Assembly: GCA_945910005.1 (NCBI GenBank)
Contig: OX246745.1
Span: forward strand, 15,090,274 to 15,154,273
DNA from: Isoperla grammatica
Lineage: Eukaryota > Arthropoda > Insecta > Plecoptera > Perlodidae
Direction of reading: 5' to 3'
Length of the DNA stretch: 64,000 bases
How positions within the stretch are numbered: the first letter of the stretch is position 1; every line of letters begins with the position of its first letter. This document shows, piece by piece, positions 11,368 through 22,145 of the stretch. The position numbers and the translations under genes are program-made. The notes under the pieces were generated by a model. The model saw only the letters and a program-made list of their open reading frames with translations, made no database searches and was not told the DNA's origin.

Positions 11368-12157
11368 TGTTTGCCACCACTTCACTCTGGCTTTCTTGTG
11401 TTCGATCACACATTCATCAGTCCCTTCTATAATACAGAGCAATTGGTTTTGCCAAAACTTCCTGCAACAAAGAATGTACAGTTATGAGCATAAGTACAGA
11501 CGAGCCTCTTGTTGATGCATAATCCATCATTTCCACCTCACTTCCTGATCCTTACTTAATTTTTGATGGAGTTAAATCTGTTTTTCTATTTAACAGCGTA
11601 TTGGCTGTAACAGGATTTGATTCTAATATATTTTTTGGTCAGTGAATCGATGAATCGACAGCTGTTATTGTGTACATTTTTTCAGCTGACAGGTGAGTGT
11701 TAAATCGCAAGGCTGCTGCCATCCTACGACAGACATGGTTTATTCTGCGGCTGGATATTCTAAGCTACTACCGAAGTCTTGCATTAACATGCTTCGATAA
11801 ACGTAGACCACTGATGACCAGTGACTTACAGCGGCCTGAAGCACTGGCCTGAACAGCAGCAGTGACTGTGTCACTGGTATTTTAAGGAAGCTCCCTTTGT
11901 CGTGTAAGTGTTATAAAAGTCCAAAAAAAGCACCCTGAGGGGCAAATTGGGGGGCTCACGCCCCCCCCCCACACCTCCTTCCACTAAGATGGAATTGTTA
12001 CTTCACTTTGCCCCCCTTGAAAAATATCCTGGTGGCGTCCATAATGTTGTCTTACATTTGCCACATCATCAGCCGATTTCAAGCCCCTTAAAATTTTGAG
12101 AATTTATGATGGTACTTGCCAGAAAATCATTTTTTTATTTTTATTTTTTATCATCAG
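11368..12157. other. No recognised gene
   Basis: Contains a C homopolymer near 11960 and a possible micro-exon CTGACAG (about 11689-11695, between TTTTTTCAG and GTGAGTG). Nothing firm. Confidence 0.3.
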
Positions 12158-12323
12158 ATCAGAGATGACATCTGATCAGAGCAGAGAAGATCAGTGTTGT
12201 CTGTTTAGTGTCCAAGAAAGTCCCATGTTTATAGGCAAGGCAAAACGGTGTTCGCTCTGCAGAGTATTGTATCAAGAGTTCAGAAGAGTACAGAAGGCAG
12301 TACCAGTATGTTGCCGCCAATGA
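12158..12323 (+). CDS. Candidate terminal exon encoding a Cys-rich tail
   Basis: A strong acceptor (pyrimidine run ending TCATCAG at 12157) opens a frame encoding MTSDQSREDQCCLFS, then KRCSLCRVLYQEFRR and KAVPVCCRQ-stop. The paired cysteines (CSLC, CC) suggest a small metal-binding or disulphide tail; I cannot name the family. A 35-bp hairpin inserted at 12318 supplies the present TGA. Without it the frame would run two residues further to a TAG, so the disruption changes only the last residues. Upstream exons were not identified. A chance ORF after a decoy acceptor is possible. Confidence 0.35.
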
Positions 12324-12352
12324 TATTCAACTATAGCTGTTGAATATCATTG
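12318..12352. mobile_element. 35-bp perfect hairpin insertion with 8-bp direct duplication
   Basis: A perfect 14-bp stem (CAATGATATTCAAC and its complement) with a 7-base loop TATAGCT is flanked by the direct repeat GTTGCCGC (12310-12317 and 12353-12360). The 8-bp duplication is what hAT insertion produces. The object is far shorter than any usual MITE. Confidence 0.75.
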
Positions 12353-12360
12353 GTTGCCGC

Positions 12361-12445
12361 GTTGTGTAGAGGGCGCCACTGTCGGCCGCAACCCTCCACT
12401 TTTGATCCAGCCTTCGAGTCGAGCAGTTCATCATCTCAAGCCAAG
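12361..12445 (+). ncRNA. Possible first exon (E1) of a spliced non-coding transcript
   Basis: A GC-richer stretch (GGGCGCCACTGTCGGCC onward) ends at a good donor, CCAAG|GTAAGA (GT at 12446). It contains no long ORF. It precedes the duplicated exons A-C on the same strand. The start is not defined by sequence. Confidence 0.35.
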
Positions 12446-13370
12446 GTAAGACTCGCATTATAGGGTACCTACACTGCAATCTAGACACTTGTTCTAAATT
12501 AGTGACTGAATTTCATTTTACTTTCAATGATTTTCGTTTTTGAGTCTACATTTGAATTATTTTATAAGTGTGAGATATCCACAATTTCCAATTATTTTGT
12601 ATTATTTGCAAATACGATTATGCAACGATTATTCACAATACGATGAAGATTTTTTCATTTGTAAGTTTTATTTCCAGTATTTTTATCATTAGTTTCGTTG
12701 TATATTGTTCAGTTATTTAACATGAATAGGAGGGACATAAATTAAATGAACAATCTTAAAATCTCCACGCGAATAATCTTCGCTGTTCAAGCGCCCTAAA
12801 TCCATAATCTAATATTCTTTTGAAGTCTAGACGAAATTTTATTAATTGTGTAAATCGTTAACTACATTTTCGGTTTTTCTAAATAATACCCGGTTAGCTT
12901 GTCTTTCGAATGTCAAGGAAAATTCTGTGCAAGGTCACTTTGTTGGGTGGGCCGACCGGCCGCGGTCACAATAAAACCACGCCCTTGCCAGCGTTTTTAT
13001 TTTGGATGAAAAATTCCCCCCCGCTGGGGTATAGAATTTGTCGAAGGTAGCTCTTTGCCTGTCGTAAGAGGCGACTAAAACTAGGAGGCTGAAAGTTTAA
13101 GCTAAAAGTGACCAGTTCATCTAAGGAAATAATTAATTAGCAGATGGTTTGCTTGTGTCTGGAATTTCTTTCAAGTTGCGGTCATGATGGACCAAAGGTA
13201 AAATAAGTTTAATAATTCCAAGATAAAATCATGTGCTTAGTGCTTAGTAGAAACAAACTTCAATCAATCCATTCATTTTGCAAGAATGCTGCGAGGGGCA
13301 TGATAGCATAGTAACAGATATGACGTAGATTGTACTTGTGACCCTTATCAGTGTTTTGTTTCGTCCGCAG

Positions 13371-13448
13371 ATGTGGCCGCGTCATCGCCTGCTCGGTGAC
13401 TCACCCCATTCTTCTCGCAACAAGACGGCCTCCTCTTCTACCTGACAG
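13371..13448 (+). ncRNA. Duplicated exon, copy A
   Basis: The exon lies between the acceptor TTTCGTCCGCAG and the donor CTGACAG|GTAAGC. It starts ATGTGGCCGC and could encode a 25-residue peptide (MWPRHRLLGDSPH at the start, then a stop). Copies B and C vary in length by non-multiples of three or carry early stops, so a conserved protein is unlikely. The flanking intron words GCATGATAGCATAGTAACAG and GTGACCCTTATCAG are shared with copies B and C. Confidence 0.55.
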
Positions 13449-13960
13449 GTAAGCTATCTTATTTGTCATTTCTTTAATTCCAACATCTGTCACAACGTAA
13501 TAATTAAAACATTAGAGATAATTAATTTAACAATTTTTGTTATTGTGTCCGAGAATACATTTTTTCCCAGTTTTGACATGGGTAGATCTGAAGGCAAATA
13601 ATTATTTTCTTGTCACAAACAAGTGTTTTAAAGCCATAAAGTATAATGCAGTAGCTTATTATGCACATTGATTATTTTATTTTAGACAACCATAACTTAA
13701 AATGAGAATTGTCTAGAGCTTTTCCTGATTTTTGGTACAAATCTAATTTAGATTAAACGCTATATAGCTTCCAATAAAAGGTCCGGGTTTCGATTCGCGA
13801 TTAGGGGTGTTTTCAAGATTAAATTGTACACAGATAACTGAATTTTGAATGGCGGGATTCAATTTGCAACGACTTGTATGCTGCGTGGGGCATGATAGCA
13901 TAGTAACAGGTGTGACGTAGATTGTACTTGTGACCCTTATCAGTGTTTTGTTTCGTCTGT

Positions 13961-14057
13961 ATGAGGCCACGTCATCGCCTGCTGGGTGACTCGCTCCACC
14001 CCTCGCAGCAACACAGCCTCGTCTACGACCTGCCTGCCTGATGAGTCTAGCTGATAG
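13961..14057 (+). ncRNA. Duplicated exon, copy B (acceptor damaged)
   Basis: Homologous to copy A, but the acceptor reads TTTCGTCTGTATGAG, so the canonical CAG is lost; the next AG is 4-5 bases on. The donor GATAG|GTAAGC is intact. It may be skipped or use the shifted AG. Confidence 0.45.
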
Positions 14058-14661
14058 GTAAGCTAATCTATTTCAGTTGTTAATTCCAGCATCCATAACG
14101 TAATATGCCTAATTAAAACATCATTAATTAATTCATTGATCGTAATTATTTTGTATGGGAATACATTTTTCATAGTTAATTTTTGACATGGGTAGATCTG
14201 AAGGCAAATCATTATTTTCAACTCAAAACAAGCACACCGGTTGTGCCTTAAAGTCTCCTATACAGATTGCAATTTTTATTTTAACCGCAAATTTTATTTT
14301 AATCACAAAGTGGATCTATTCATAAAATCTCTTTGTTCTGACAGACAGCGGTGTGGCCAGGATTTGGGTCCGCCCGGGGGTGAGGGGGGGGAATGTATAT
14401 ATTTACAATTTTTGTGGCTGTCTAACCAATGTGGTGGTATAAAGTTCTCTTATTTTTTTATTTGTCTTTGGAGTGGAGAAATTCATATTGAGGGGCACCA
14501 TCCCTTTTGGGGTGGACAGCTGTCTCCCCCCCCCCCCCCCTACCCTCCGCCGCCAACCTGATAGGTCCAGAATACAGGGGCAATTGTGTTTCGCGAATAT
14601 ATTAAGAAAGTTATCAAAACAGTAGACTATTATTAACTTGATGTGGTTTTATTGTCTACAG

Positions 14662-14810
14662 ACTAAGGAGCAAGACTTGAAGCAGAGGTCGGGACTACTT
14701 TCGTCTGCCTCCATCGTCGCCGTCGGGAAGAAGATTCTGGTGGTATGCTCGACATCGCAGCGTAGCGGGATGCAGCTTGCCTCGAGAGCACCGTTCAGCG
14801 TTTCAAAGTA
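14662..14810 (+). ncRNA. Second duplicated exon type, copy D1
   Basis: The acceptor is TTGTCTACAG; the exon body includes GCAGAGGTCGGGACTACTTT and CGTCGCCGTCGGGAAGA. A donor at its 3' end is not clear; the end given is where similarity to D2 fades. No sustained ORF. Confidence 0.45.
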
Positions 14811-14829
14811 GACAGCATTGCATGCTTTT

Positions 14830-14930
14830 CATGCCTTTACACTACACACAGGGTTACTCCTGCTAACAATGCAAGGTCCAGGGTTTGATTCCTGGTTTGG
14901 GGTGGGGTTTTTTGACATTGGAAAATAACT
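14830..14930 (+). repeat. tRNA-like (T-arm) repeat, copy 1
   Basis: CCAGGGTTTGATTCCTGG at 14878-14895 is a perfect T-arm/box-B-like stem-loop, preceded by TTTACACTACACACAGGG. A related copy follows at 17046. There is no recognisable box A or full cloverleaf, so this is a tRNA-derived SINE remnant or chance, not a tRNA gene. Confidence 0.35.
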
Positions 14931-15334
14931 ACAGTACACATATAAGGGCACAGTATACAGTGTAAGGGTTATAAACATTCTGTTGCCAAGAATAAAATCA
15001 ACAAATTTGATAAAAAGTTTTACCTAATTGATCTTTGAAAGAAATTGATTAGCTAAATGTCTGATAGTTAATGTTGTGTTCTGGTTGCTAATTTCTTAAG
15101 TTGAAAGGTCATTGTGATCGACTGAAATAAAATAAGAACATCAATACATACATAAATAATTTAGTTTAAAAATTAAAGTATGCTTATAGCACCGATATAA
15201 CAAAATTCTACAAAAAACACTTTTTTGAATGGTGGCATTCAATTTGCAGCAACTTCTGCTGCGTGGGGCATGATAGCATAGTAACAGATGTGACGTAGAT
15301 ACTTGTTCTTATGAGTGTTTTGTTTCGTCTGCAG

Positions 15335-15456
15335 ATGTGGCCGCATCATCGGTTGCTGCTGCTGACTGGCTTGGGTGACTCGTCTGGTGCTGTTGCTGAC
15401 TCGATCGCCGCATCCCTCGCAAACACAGCTTCGTCTACAACCTGCCTACCTGACAG
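15335..15456 (+). ncRNA. Duplicated exon, copy C
   Basis: Acceptor TTTCGTCTGCAG and donor CTGACAG|GTAAGC are both intact. The copy is longer than A because of inserted GCTGCTGCTGACTGG-like repeats. It starts ATGTGGCCGCATCATC as A does. Confidence 0.55.
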
Positions 15457-15819
15457 GTAAGCTAATCTAGTTCAGTTATATATTTATTTAATAATTCAGC
15501 ATCCATCAAATTGTATACGTAATTAAATCATAAATTTATTTATTTATTTTAATATTTCTTATGTGTTTTTGGTAGAATACATTTTTCCCAGTAATTATTC
15601 GATATCGGTATATCGGAAGGTAAATAATTTTCTAGTCAAGACAAGCATAGTGCCATAAAGTCTATAACAGTAGCCTACACATTGCATATTTTATTTTGAT
15701 TATAAAATGAAATGAGAAATATTCTAGAGTTTAATTTGTTTCTATAGTCCTAGTTGTTTCTAGTTTAGAAAGTTGAGATTGAGAACTGTATTAACTTGAT
15801 GTGGTTTTATTCTTTACAG

Positions 15820-15987
15820 ACTTAGGAGTAAGACTCAAAGCAGAGGTCAGGACTACTTTCGTCTGCCTCTTATCGTCGCCGTCGGGAAGACCAATCTGGT
15901 TGGACTCTTGACAGCGCAGAGTAGCGGCATCCAGCTTACCTCGAGAATCAGTTCAGCATTCCAACATAGCCAGCATCACGCTCTAAG
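15820..15987 (+). ncRNA. Second duplicated exon type, copy D2
   Basis: The acceptor TTCTTTACAG is followed by a body nearly identical to D1. It ends at CTCTAAG|GCAAGT, a possible GC-type donor. A piggyBac-like element is inserted at the TTAA (15993) just after this, so donor use may be altered. Confidence 0.45.
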
Positions 15988-15996
15988 GCAAGTTAA

Positions 15997-17031
15997 CCCT
16001 TTTTGTACTGACGGGACTTCGAAGTCCCGCCTTGGTTAAACGCCCATAAGACCGAATGTATCGCGTGAAACCTGACGGGATCTACAAGTCCCTGTGTATA
16101 TACCAGTGTCTTTGATCACCGCTACAAGAGTGTAGGTCGCAGCAGATCCTAGCGGGTTACATCAGATGTGTATTACCATCAGAGCTGTATGAAGATCGAC
16201 CAGCATACACTTATTACACAACATTGAAGCAACGCAACAGTGAATTTGTTTATTTTTGTATTCCACCTCACACGTAAGTATTATATATTTTTGTATTCCT
16301 CAAACAATAGTTGATTAACAATATAAGTACGTATTATAGTTAAGCAAAAATATGATAGTTTTACATAATATTTACATAAACATAACTAGGGACTGAGAAG
16401 TCCCGCCAGGCCACTACTGGCTTGGACTTACATACCTAACAAAATCTTTTCCCCACAGATTAAGTTAAATTATTGCTTTTTGTTGTTTTTCAGTGAGGTG
16501 GCACAAGAATATGGACCCAGATGACATAGAGGCGTATTTACTGGATATCCCTTTGAGGATTCTAGTGATGGTTCAACATCAGCGTCAACGAAAAGAGAAC
16601 TGTTTTGTTTTTATTATTATCATGCATAGGTTTAAACTTTATTGTTATGTGTGTATTATTATTAATTGTATTTGTATTATTAATTATTTTACTTGTTTGA
16701 GTTATTATGTATTGAATAATAAATCATCTCCTGGAACTAGAACCCATGATAACATGGTTTGTGCCCTGGAGAGCAAATAATGTCAAGTTTAGTTCTGTTT
16801 ACAAACATCCCTTACAACAACCATAAAAAATCCTTCAAATTAATCAATTCCATTACGTATTGTTTAGTGCATTTGTAGATCTAGATCCCTGGCGGTACTT
16901 CAAGTCCCATGTTAAAATGTATTGTTGCATAACATACATTTTTATTAATTTTTGTGTTAGTAGTTACAATTTTAACTTAGAAAACACAAATTTATGTTTT
17001 TACAAAAACTGTTAAGTTAGTACATAAAGGG
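15997..17031 (+). mobile_element. piggyBac-like non-autonomous element
   Basis: The left end is TTAA (15993-15996) followed by CCCTTTTTGTACTGAC. The right end, read inward, is CCCTTTATGTACTAAC next to CTAA, a one-base decay of TTAA. A TTAA target and CCC-start TIRs are diagnostic of piggyBac. Near 16512 the segment encodes MDPDDIEAYLL, then after a frameshift GYPFEDSSDGSTSA: the acidic, Ser-rich N-terminus typical of piggyBac transposases. The catalytic core is absent. The GACGGGACTTCGAAGTCCCG palindrome lies just inside the left end. Confidence 0.8.
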
Positions 17032-17045
17032 CTAACTTACATTTA

Positions 17046-17110
17046 CACTTCACACGGGGTTGATTGAAACCAGGTTTCGATTCCCGGTTTGGGCTTGGGG
17101 TTTTTAGTTA
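17046..17110 (+). repeat. tRNA-like (T-arm) repeat, copy 2
   Basis: CCAGGTTTCGATTCCCGG at 17070-17087 is preceded by TTTACACTTCACACGGGG, matching the repeat at 14840. It lies immediately after the piggyBac end, so the piggyBac inserted between exon D2 and this repeat in the second duplicated unit. Confidence 0.35.
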
Positions 17111-18330
17111 GGAAATTAAATTATATAGCCATCATAGTAACAAAGCACACAATAATTGGTATTAAATCTGCCATGAAAATTGTTTATTAACTTATTATAA
17201 TTGAGTGGATATACAATGTTTACAAAGAAATTTGATTCTTAGTTTCATGATATTGATTAAAATCACCAACCCAAACAGCTGATGAGATGGATTATTAGCC
17301 ACAACTTGGTTAGAAGAAGGTATACGAAGGGTTTTCATACTCATTCGTTATGCACACAGTTCCAAATTCAATCAATTTTGTACGACATTAAATACTCTGT
17401 AAATAAACCTTGAATTGAAAAAAATTTAGATTCTATCAAATAATTTAAAGATATGAACTCCCAAAAGACAATCAGTTCTTCTAACTTGAGTGGACAGACT
17501 AAAACCATAAGCCGCTTTCGTTTACCTCGCCAGAGTAACCCGTCAGATCAGTAATGTCACATGACTTTACTTCACCGGGTCAGAGTTTTCAACCCGAGTA
17601 AACGAAAGCATTTCGGAGTAGGGTCCACCATCAAAATCATAACATTTTGTATTTTCTGCCCAAACCTAACTTACCCTGCTCCCGAGGCAGGTCACTTTTT
17701 TGGTGATCAGGTCAGAAAACCGGGTTACTCTGGCATAGTTGCCGAACACACCAGAGTAACCTGCTACTGATCGGAAAAGCATGATTGCTGCAATTTGGTT
17801 CCTTAATTCATATATCAGTCTGGAAAATCTGGTATGTGACGGAGCATACTCTGGAAGATATTTACTATTTAGATCTAATAAAAGAATACACCAATATATT
17901 ATTTAAAACATAGAATTTGTGATTAAGATACTTGAAGCATCTAACACAAAATCATGCACATGTCACAGAGCAATTATTAAAGATTCGGACGTTTCTTTTA
18001 TTTATGATCTACACTTTGAGTGTATTATCATTTAACAAATTTTAAATTGTTGATGACAAACTCAATAAATATTTTTTACTACATACAGTAAAAAAATAAA
18101 AAGGTTTTGAATTTTGATTGTCTTCTATATGGTCGATATTATGCCTAGCATTTACCAAATAGCTCAATCGTGTTCATCTTCATTGAAGCTCGTTTTTTTA
18201 GGTTTTATGTAAACCACCCAACCAAATCACAAAATCTAGTAACAAATTCCAAGTTTTAAATAATCTATCTATGTTGCTGGGCCTGGTGACGTTGCACTGT
18301 CTTATATCTGTATCTGTTCCCTGTTTTCAG
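17111..18330. other. AT-rich stretch with a small palindromic area
   Basis: Between about 17510 and 17780 the words CTTTCGTTTAC / GTAAACGAAAG and CCAGAGTAACCC / GGGTTACTCTGG occur in inverted orientation, perhaps a decayed foldback element. Nothing else was recognised. Confidence 0.3.
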
Positions 18331-18464
18331 CCAAGCTACAACACTGAAGAGGCACCGCCCACCCAACATCGCTACACATCGCTTGCGTCGCCCAACTACA
18401 TGACTGAACACATCTCGCACAGACAACTCTAACACAGCATCAAGCTATCCTACAATATCTCGTG
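18331..18464 (+). ncRNA. Possible later exon (F) of the spliced transcript
   Basis: A GC-rich segment lies between the acceptor CTGTTTTCAG and the donor CGTG|GTGAGT (GT at 18465). It is CA-rich (ACATCGCTACACATCGC) with no sustained ORF. It is on the same strand as exons A-D, and membership in one transcript is inferred. Confidence 0.4.
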
Positions 18465-19696
18465 GTGAGTTTTACTAATTGAATTGCCGGCATTACCACA
18501 ACATCACTTAGCAGTACTCTTGATTAGATCTCTTGGGTTCACAGTTCAATTATAGAATATTTGAATACTCGCACCATATGTCCAAATCTCAACCGAACTT
18601 CCAACATTTTTATCCCAACAATCTTGAGGAACTACTAATACATTAATAGACCAATTATTTTGTTGTTTTGTTCACAATAGACTATAGACGCAACCAATAA
18701 AATAAGAAACAGAATAAAATCAATAGTAAACATACTCAAAAAAACAAAGATGAGAGATGTTTTTCCGCACGGCGCGATAAAACGAAATGTGTTATTAGAT
18801 GCGCTGTCTTCTTGTTTCACATATCTCCACATACTGTCAATAAGAGTTCAAATCAAATCGAGAAATAAAACTAATTCTGTGAATATACAACTAATGTTGC
18901 CGTTTTACGCGAAATCTGAACATTTTATAACAACCAATGTGGCCTATTTGCAACACTCAAATGGAAATTCCCATTTAATTTTAAATTTAAAAATTTAAAC
19001 AAAATTCCTAACTTACTCGAAGTTGAATGTCTGGTAATTTACCATTTACAATTTTGTAGCCGCAGGCAGTGAGCAAGACAGTTTCATAAGACAGTATTGC
19101 ATATTACTGATTATTTCACTGTTGAACGAATGCGGAATGCAGGGGGGGGGGGGGGGGGGAGAATAAAAACATATTTTAACACCCTTTTTCATTTTTTTAA
19201 CGAAACTTACAAAAAATAAGACCATTTTCAAACATTTCATCATATTGATGGGAAGATAATCAAAATACATAATATAAAAAAGTCTAAAATAGGCTCTTGA
19301 GTTATGGGATAATGACTTGCTTTGTAAAAAAGCTTACAAACTGGGGTTAATCAATATGTAATGAATAAACTATCTGAAACTAAATAAAAATCAAGCGTGC
19401 CAGGATAGTTGGTCTACTTTTTTTGGTCTACAGACATTTCGTCTACTACTTCTACGTCTACGGACATAACGTCGACAATTATTTCGTCTAAAGACTTTTC
19501 GTCTACGCAGACATTTAGTCTACTGTAATACTCTGTGTGTCTGTTGTTGTCTGTGTGCATCGGTCCGACATGGTCCGCGGGAGAAACAATAACATTTCGT
19601 TCCGTACACTACAGTAGTACAGTGGACTTAACTGTGTGTGCATCGGATCCGCGGGAGTTCCGTACAGTGTTAGTGTGTTAGTGTTGACTGCTTTAG
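18465..19696. other. No gene; G homopolymer and GTCTAC-rich repeats
   Basis: A G run occurs at 19142-19159. From 19410 to 19530 there are imperfect repeats of GTCTAC and ATTTCGTCTAC, which may be the 5' terminal region of the element carrying the FLYWCH ORF. Confidence 0.4.
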
Positions 19697-19918
19697 ATGG
19701 ATACAAAATTAGTGGGAAAAAAAATAGGTGGGGACAATTTAGAACACAATGGCTATACCTACAATTTCAACCGCGCAGATACAAAAAAGACACGAAAATA
19801 CTGGCGCTGTAGTAAACATGACATATGCAACGCTCGCTGCACTACAAATACATACAATTACAATGTATACAAACAAATACAAAACATACAAATACATGCT
19901 AAAATACAAATACAGTGA
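19697..19918 (+). CDS. FLYWCH zinc-finger fragment, probably MULE-type transposon
   Basis: The ORF begins MDTKLVGKK and contains HNGYTYNFNRADTKKTRKYW, then RCSKHDICNARCTTN. This fits the FLYWCH finger: the GYxY core, YWRC, a C-x-AR segment and a final Thr. The terminal His expected in the C2H2 set is not evident because the text turns into low-complexity NTYNYNVYKQIQ after residue 50. FLYWCH domains occur at the N-terminus of many Mutator-like transposases and in host regulators derived from them. Transposase sequence does not follow, so this is a fragment. The GTCTAC repeats just upstream may be its terminal repeat. Confidence 0.65.
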   Translation: MDTKLVGKKIGGDNLEHNGYTYNFNRADTKKTRKYWRCSKHDICNARCTTNTYNYNVYKQIQNIQIHAKIQIQ

Positions 19919-20339
19919 GCTTCAAATCTTTAGGCAACGAAAGTGTTACGTGAAAAAATTAATTCATTGCGGCTTATCTCTTCTGAGTTCATCACATTAC
20001 CATGATTTAATTAATTTATATTTACATCCTTTAATTATTTTGCTTATAGTGCTATATCATGATAGAAGTCAATTATTATTCAAGAAACAAGTTTGATTTT
20101 TTAAGTACTTCAAGTACTAGTAGCATTTAGCATACAAGTTTCATTTATAAATTATATCCACTTATGTTTGTAATACATGGAAGCAAAGTTCGTTCATAAG
20201 TCCAAGAAATTTAGATAGCAGTAGTCAATTTAAAAATATAATTTAGCACTAACTAATTGAAAACCAGCATCAATCTGAGGATAGGTATATTTTTTAAGAA
20301 TACGATACAATGATAAAAAATATTAAAATTGAAAAAAAA
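19919..20339. other. AT-rich, nothing recognised
   Basis: No exon or repeat was identified before the satellite begins. Confidence 0.4.
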
Positions 20340-22145
20340 AATTGGTCCTTTTTCTTCTTAGTCCTAAAAATGAGTTTTAACACCTTGTCTTTTTAAAATC
20401 GAATTTGATAGATCTTGACCACGTGATCACGAAACTGTAAACGGTTTTTGGCGGAACCATACCGTTTGTCTGTAAAAAAATAATGAATATTCTACCCAAA
20501 TATTGTTATTGTAATTGTAAGGCCAAATATGGATGGATTTACAAACTGATGGTCTCACAGGATGCAAAAAGTATCAAAGAATGCAATCTGATCATAAAAA
20601 TTGCAAAAATGGCAAGAAAATATTTTTAGCCGTTTTGCAAACTTTGTCTTTTTATGATTGAATTCGATAGATCTTGACCACGTGAATCCGAATCCGTAAA
20701 CCGTTTTTTGCGGAAACGAACCGTTTGGCTGTAAACAATTAATCTTTATTCAACTCCATACTTTCAAATTGTAATTGTAGAGCCAAATATGGATGGATTT
20801 TTGAACTGAGGGGCTCTTTGGATTCACAAAATATCCAAGAATACGATCCAATGATAAAAAAATTGAAAATTGAAAAAAAAATTGAAGTCGTTTTTTTCTA
20901 AGTCCTAAAAATGAGTTTTAACACCTTGTCTTTTTAAAATCGAATTTGATAGATCTTGACCACGTGATCACGAAAGGGTAAACGGTTTTTGGCGGAACCG
21001 TACCGTTTGTCTGTAAAAAAATAATGAATATTCTACCCAAATATTGTTATTGTAATTGTAAGGCCAAATATGGATGGATTTACGAACTGATGATCTCACA
21101 GGATGCAAAAAGTATCAAAGAATGCAATCTGATCATAAAAATTGCAAAAATGGCAAAAAATATTTTTAACCGTTTTGTAATCAAGGCTATATATACCCTT
21201 CTCAGATTTTCAATTTCCACACTTTGTCTTTTTATGATTGAATTCGATAGATCTTGACCACGTAAATCCGAATCCGTAAACCGTTTTATGCAGAAACGAA
21301 CCGTTTGGCTGTAAACAATTAATCTTTATTCAACTCGATACTTTCAAATTGTAATTGTAGAGCCAAATATGGATGGATTTTTGAACTGAGGGGCTCTTTG
21401 GATTCACAAAATATCCAAAAATACGATCTTATGATAAAAAATTTGAAAATTGAAAAAAAAAATTGAAGTCGTTTTTTTCTAAGTCCTAAAAATGAGTTTT
21501 AACACCTTGTCTTTTTAAAATCGAATAGGATACATCTTGACCACGTGATCACGAAACTGTAAACGGTTTTTGGCGGAACCATACCGTTTGTCTGTAAAAA
21601 AATAATGAATATTCTACCCAAATATTGTTATTGTAATTGTAATGCCAAATATGGATGGATTTACGAACTGATGGTCTCACAGGATGCAAAAAGTATCATA
21701 GAATGCAATCTGATCATAAAAATTGCAAAAATGGCAAAAAAATATTTTTAGCCGTTTTGCAATCAAGGCTACATTATACCCTTATCAGATTTTCAATTTC
21801 CACACTTTGTCTTTTTATGATTGAATTCGATAGATCTTGACCACGTGAATCCGAATCCGTAAACCGTTTTTTACGGAAACGAACCGTTTGGCTGTAAAAA
21901 ATTAATCTTTATTCAACTCAATACTTTCAAATTGTAATTGTAGGGCCAAATATGGATGGATTTTTGAACTGAGGGGCTCTTTGGATCCACAAAACATCCA
22001 AGAATACGATCCAATGATAAAAAATTTGAAAATTGAAAAAAAAAATTGAAGTCGTTTTTTTTTTCAAGCCCGAAAAATGAGTTTTAACACCTTGTCTTTT
22101 TAAAATTGAATTTGATAGATCTTGACCACGTGATCACGAAACTGT
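20340..22145 (+). repeat. Satellite: two-part repeat of about 580 bp, three-plus copies
   Basis: GAGTTTTAACACCTTGTC occurs at about 20371, 20912, 21493 and 22079, spacing 541-586 bp. Within each long unit, GATAGATCTTGACCACGTGA recurs about every 280-300 bp, so the long unit is two diverged half-units (one with ATCACGAAACTGTAAACGG, the other with ATCCGAATCCGTAAACCG). The last half-unit breaks off after about 22145. Short ORFs inside repeat with the array and are not genes. Confidence 0.93.

Noticed and set aside
13020..13100. CTGTCGTAAGAGGCGACTAA hairpin as a structured RNA
   Set aside because: I associate the phrase with dispersed invertebrate repeats but could not confirm a family or an RNA structure beyond a short stem.
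14878..17087. Two possible tRNA genes (GTTTGATTCC and GTTTCGATTCC motifs)
   Set aside because: Only T-arm-like stems are present; no acceptor stem, D-arm or anticodon arm could be drawn. Kept as repeats only.
20340..22145. Regular repeats resembling a CRISPR array
   Set aside because: The repeats are about 290/580 bp, AT-rich and contiguous without spacers, in a eukaryotic context.
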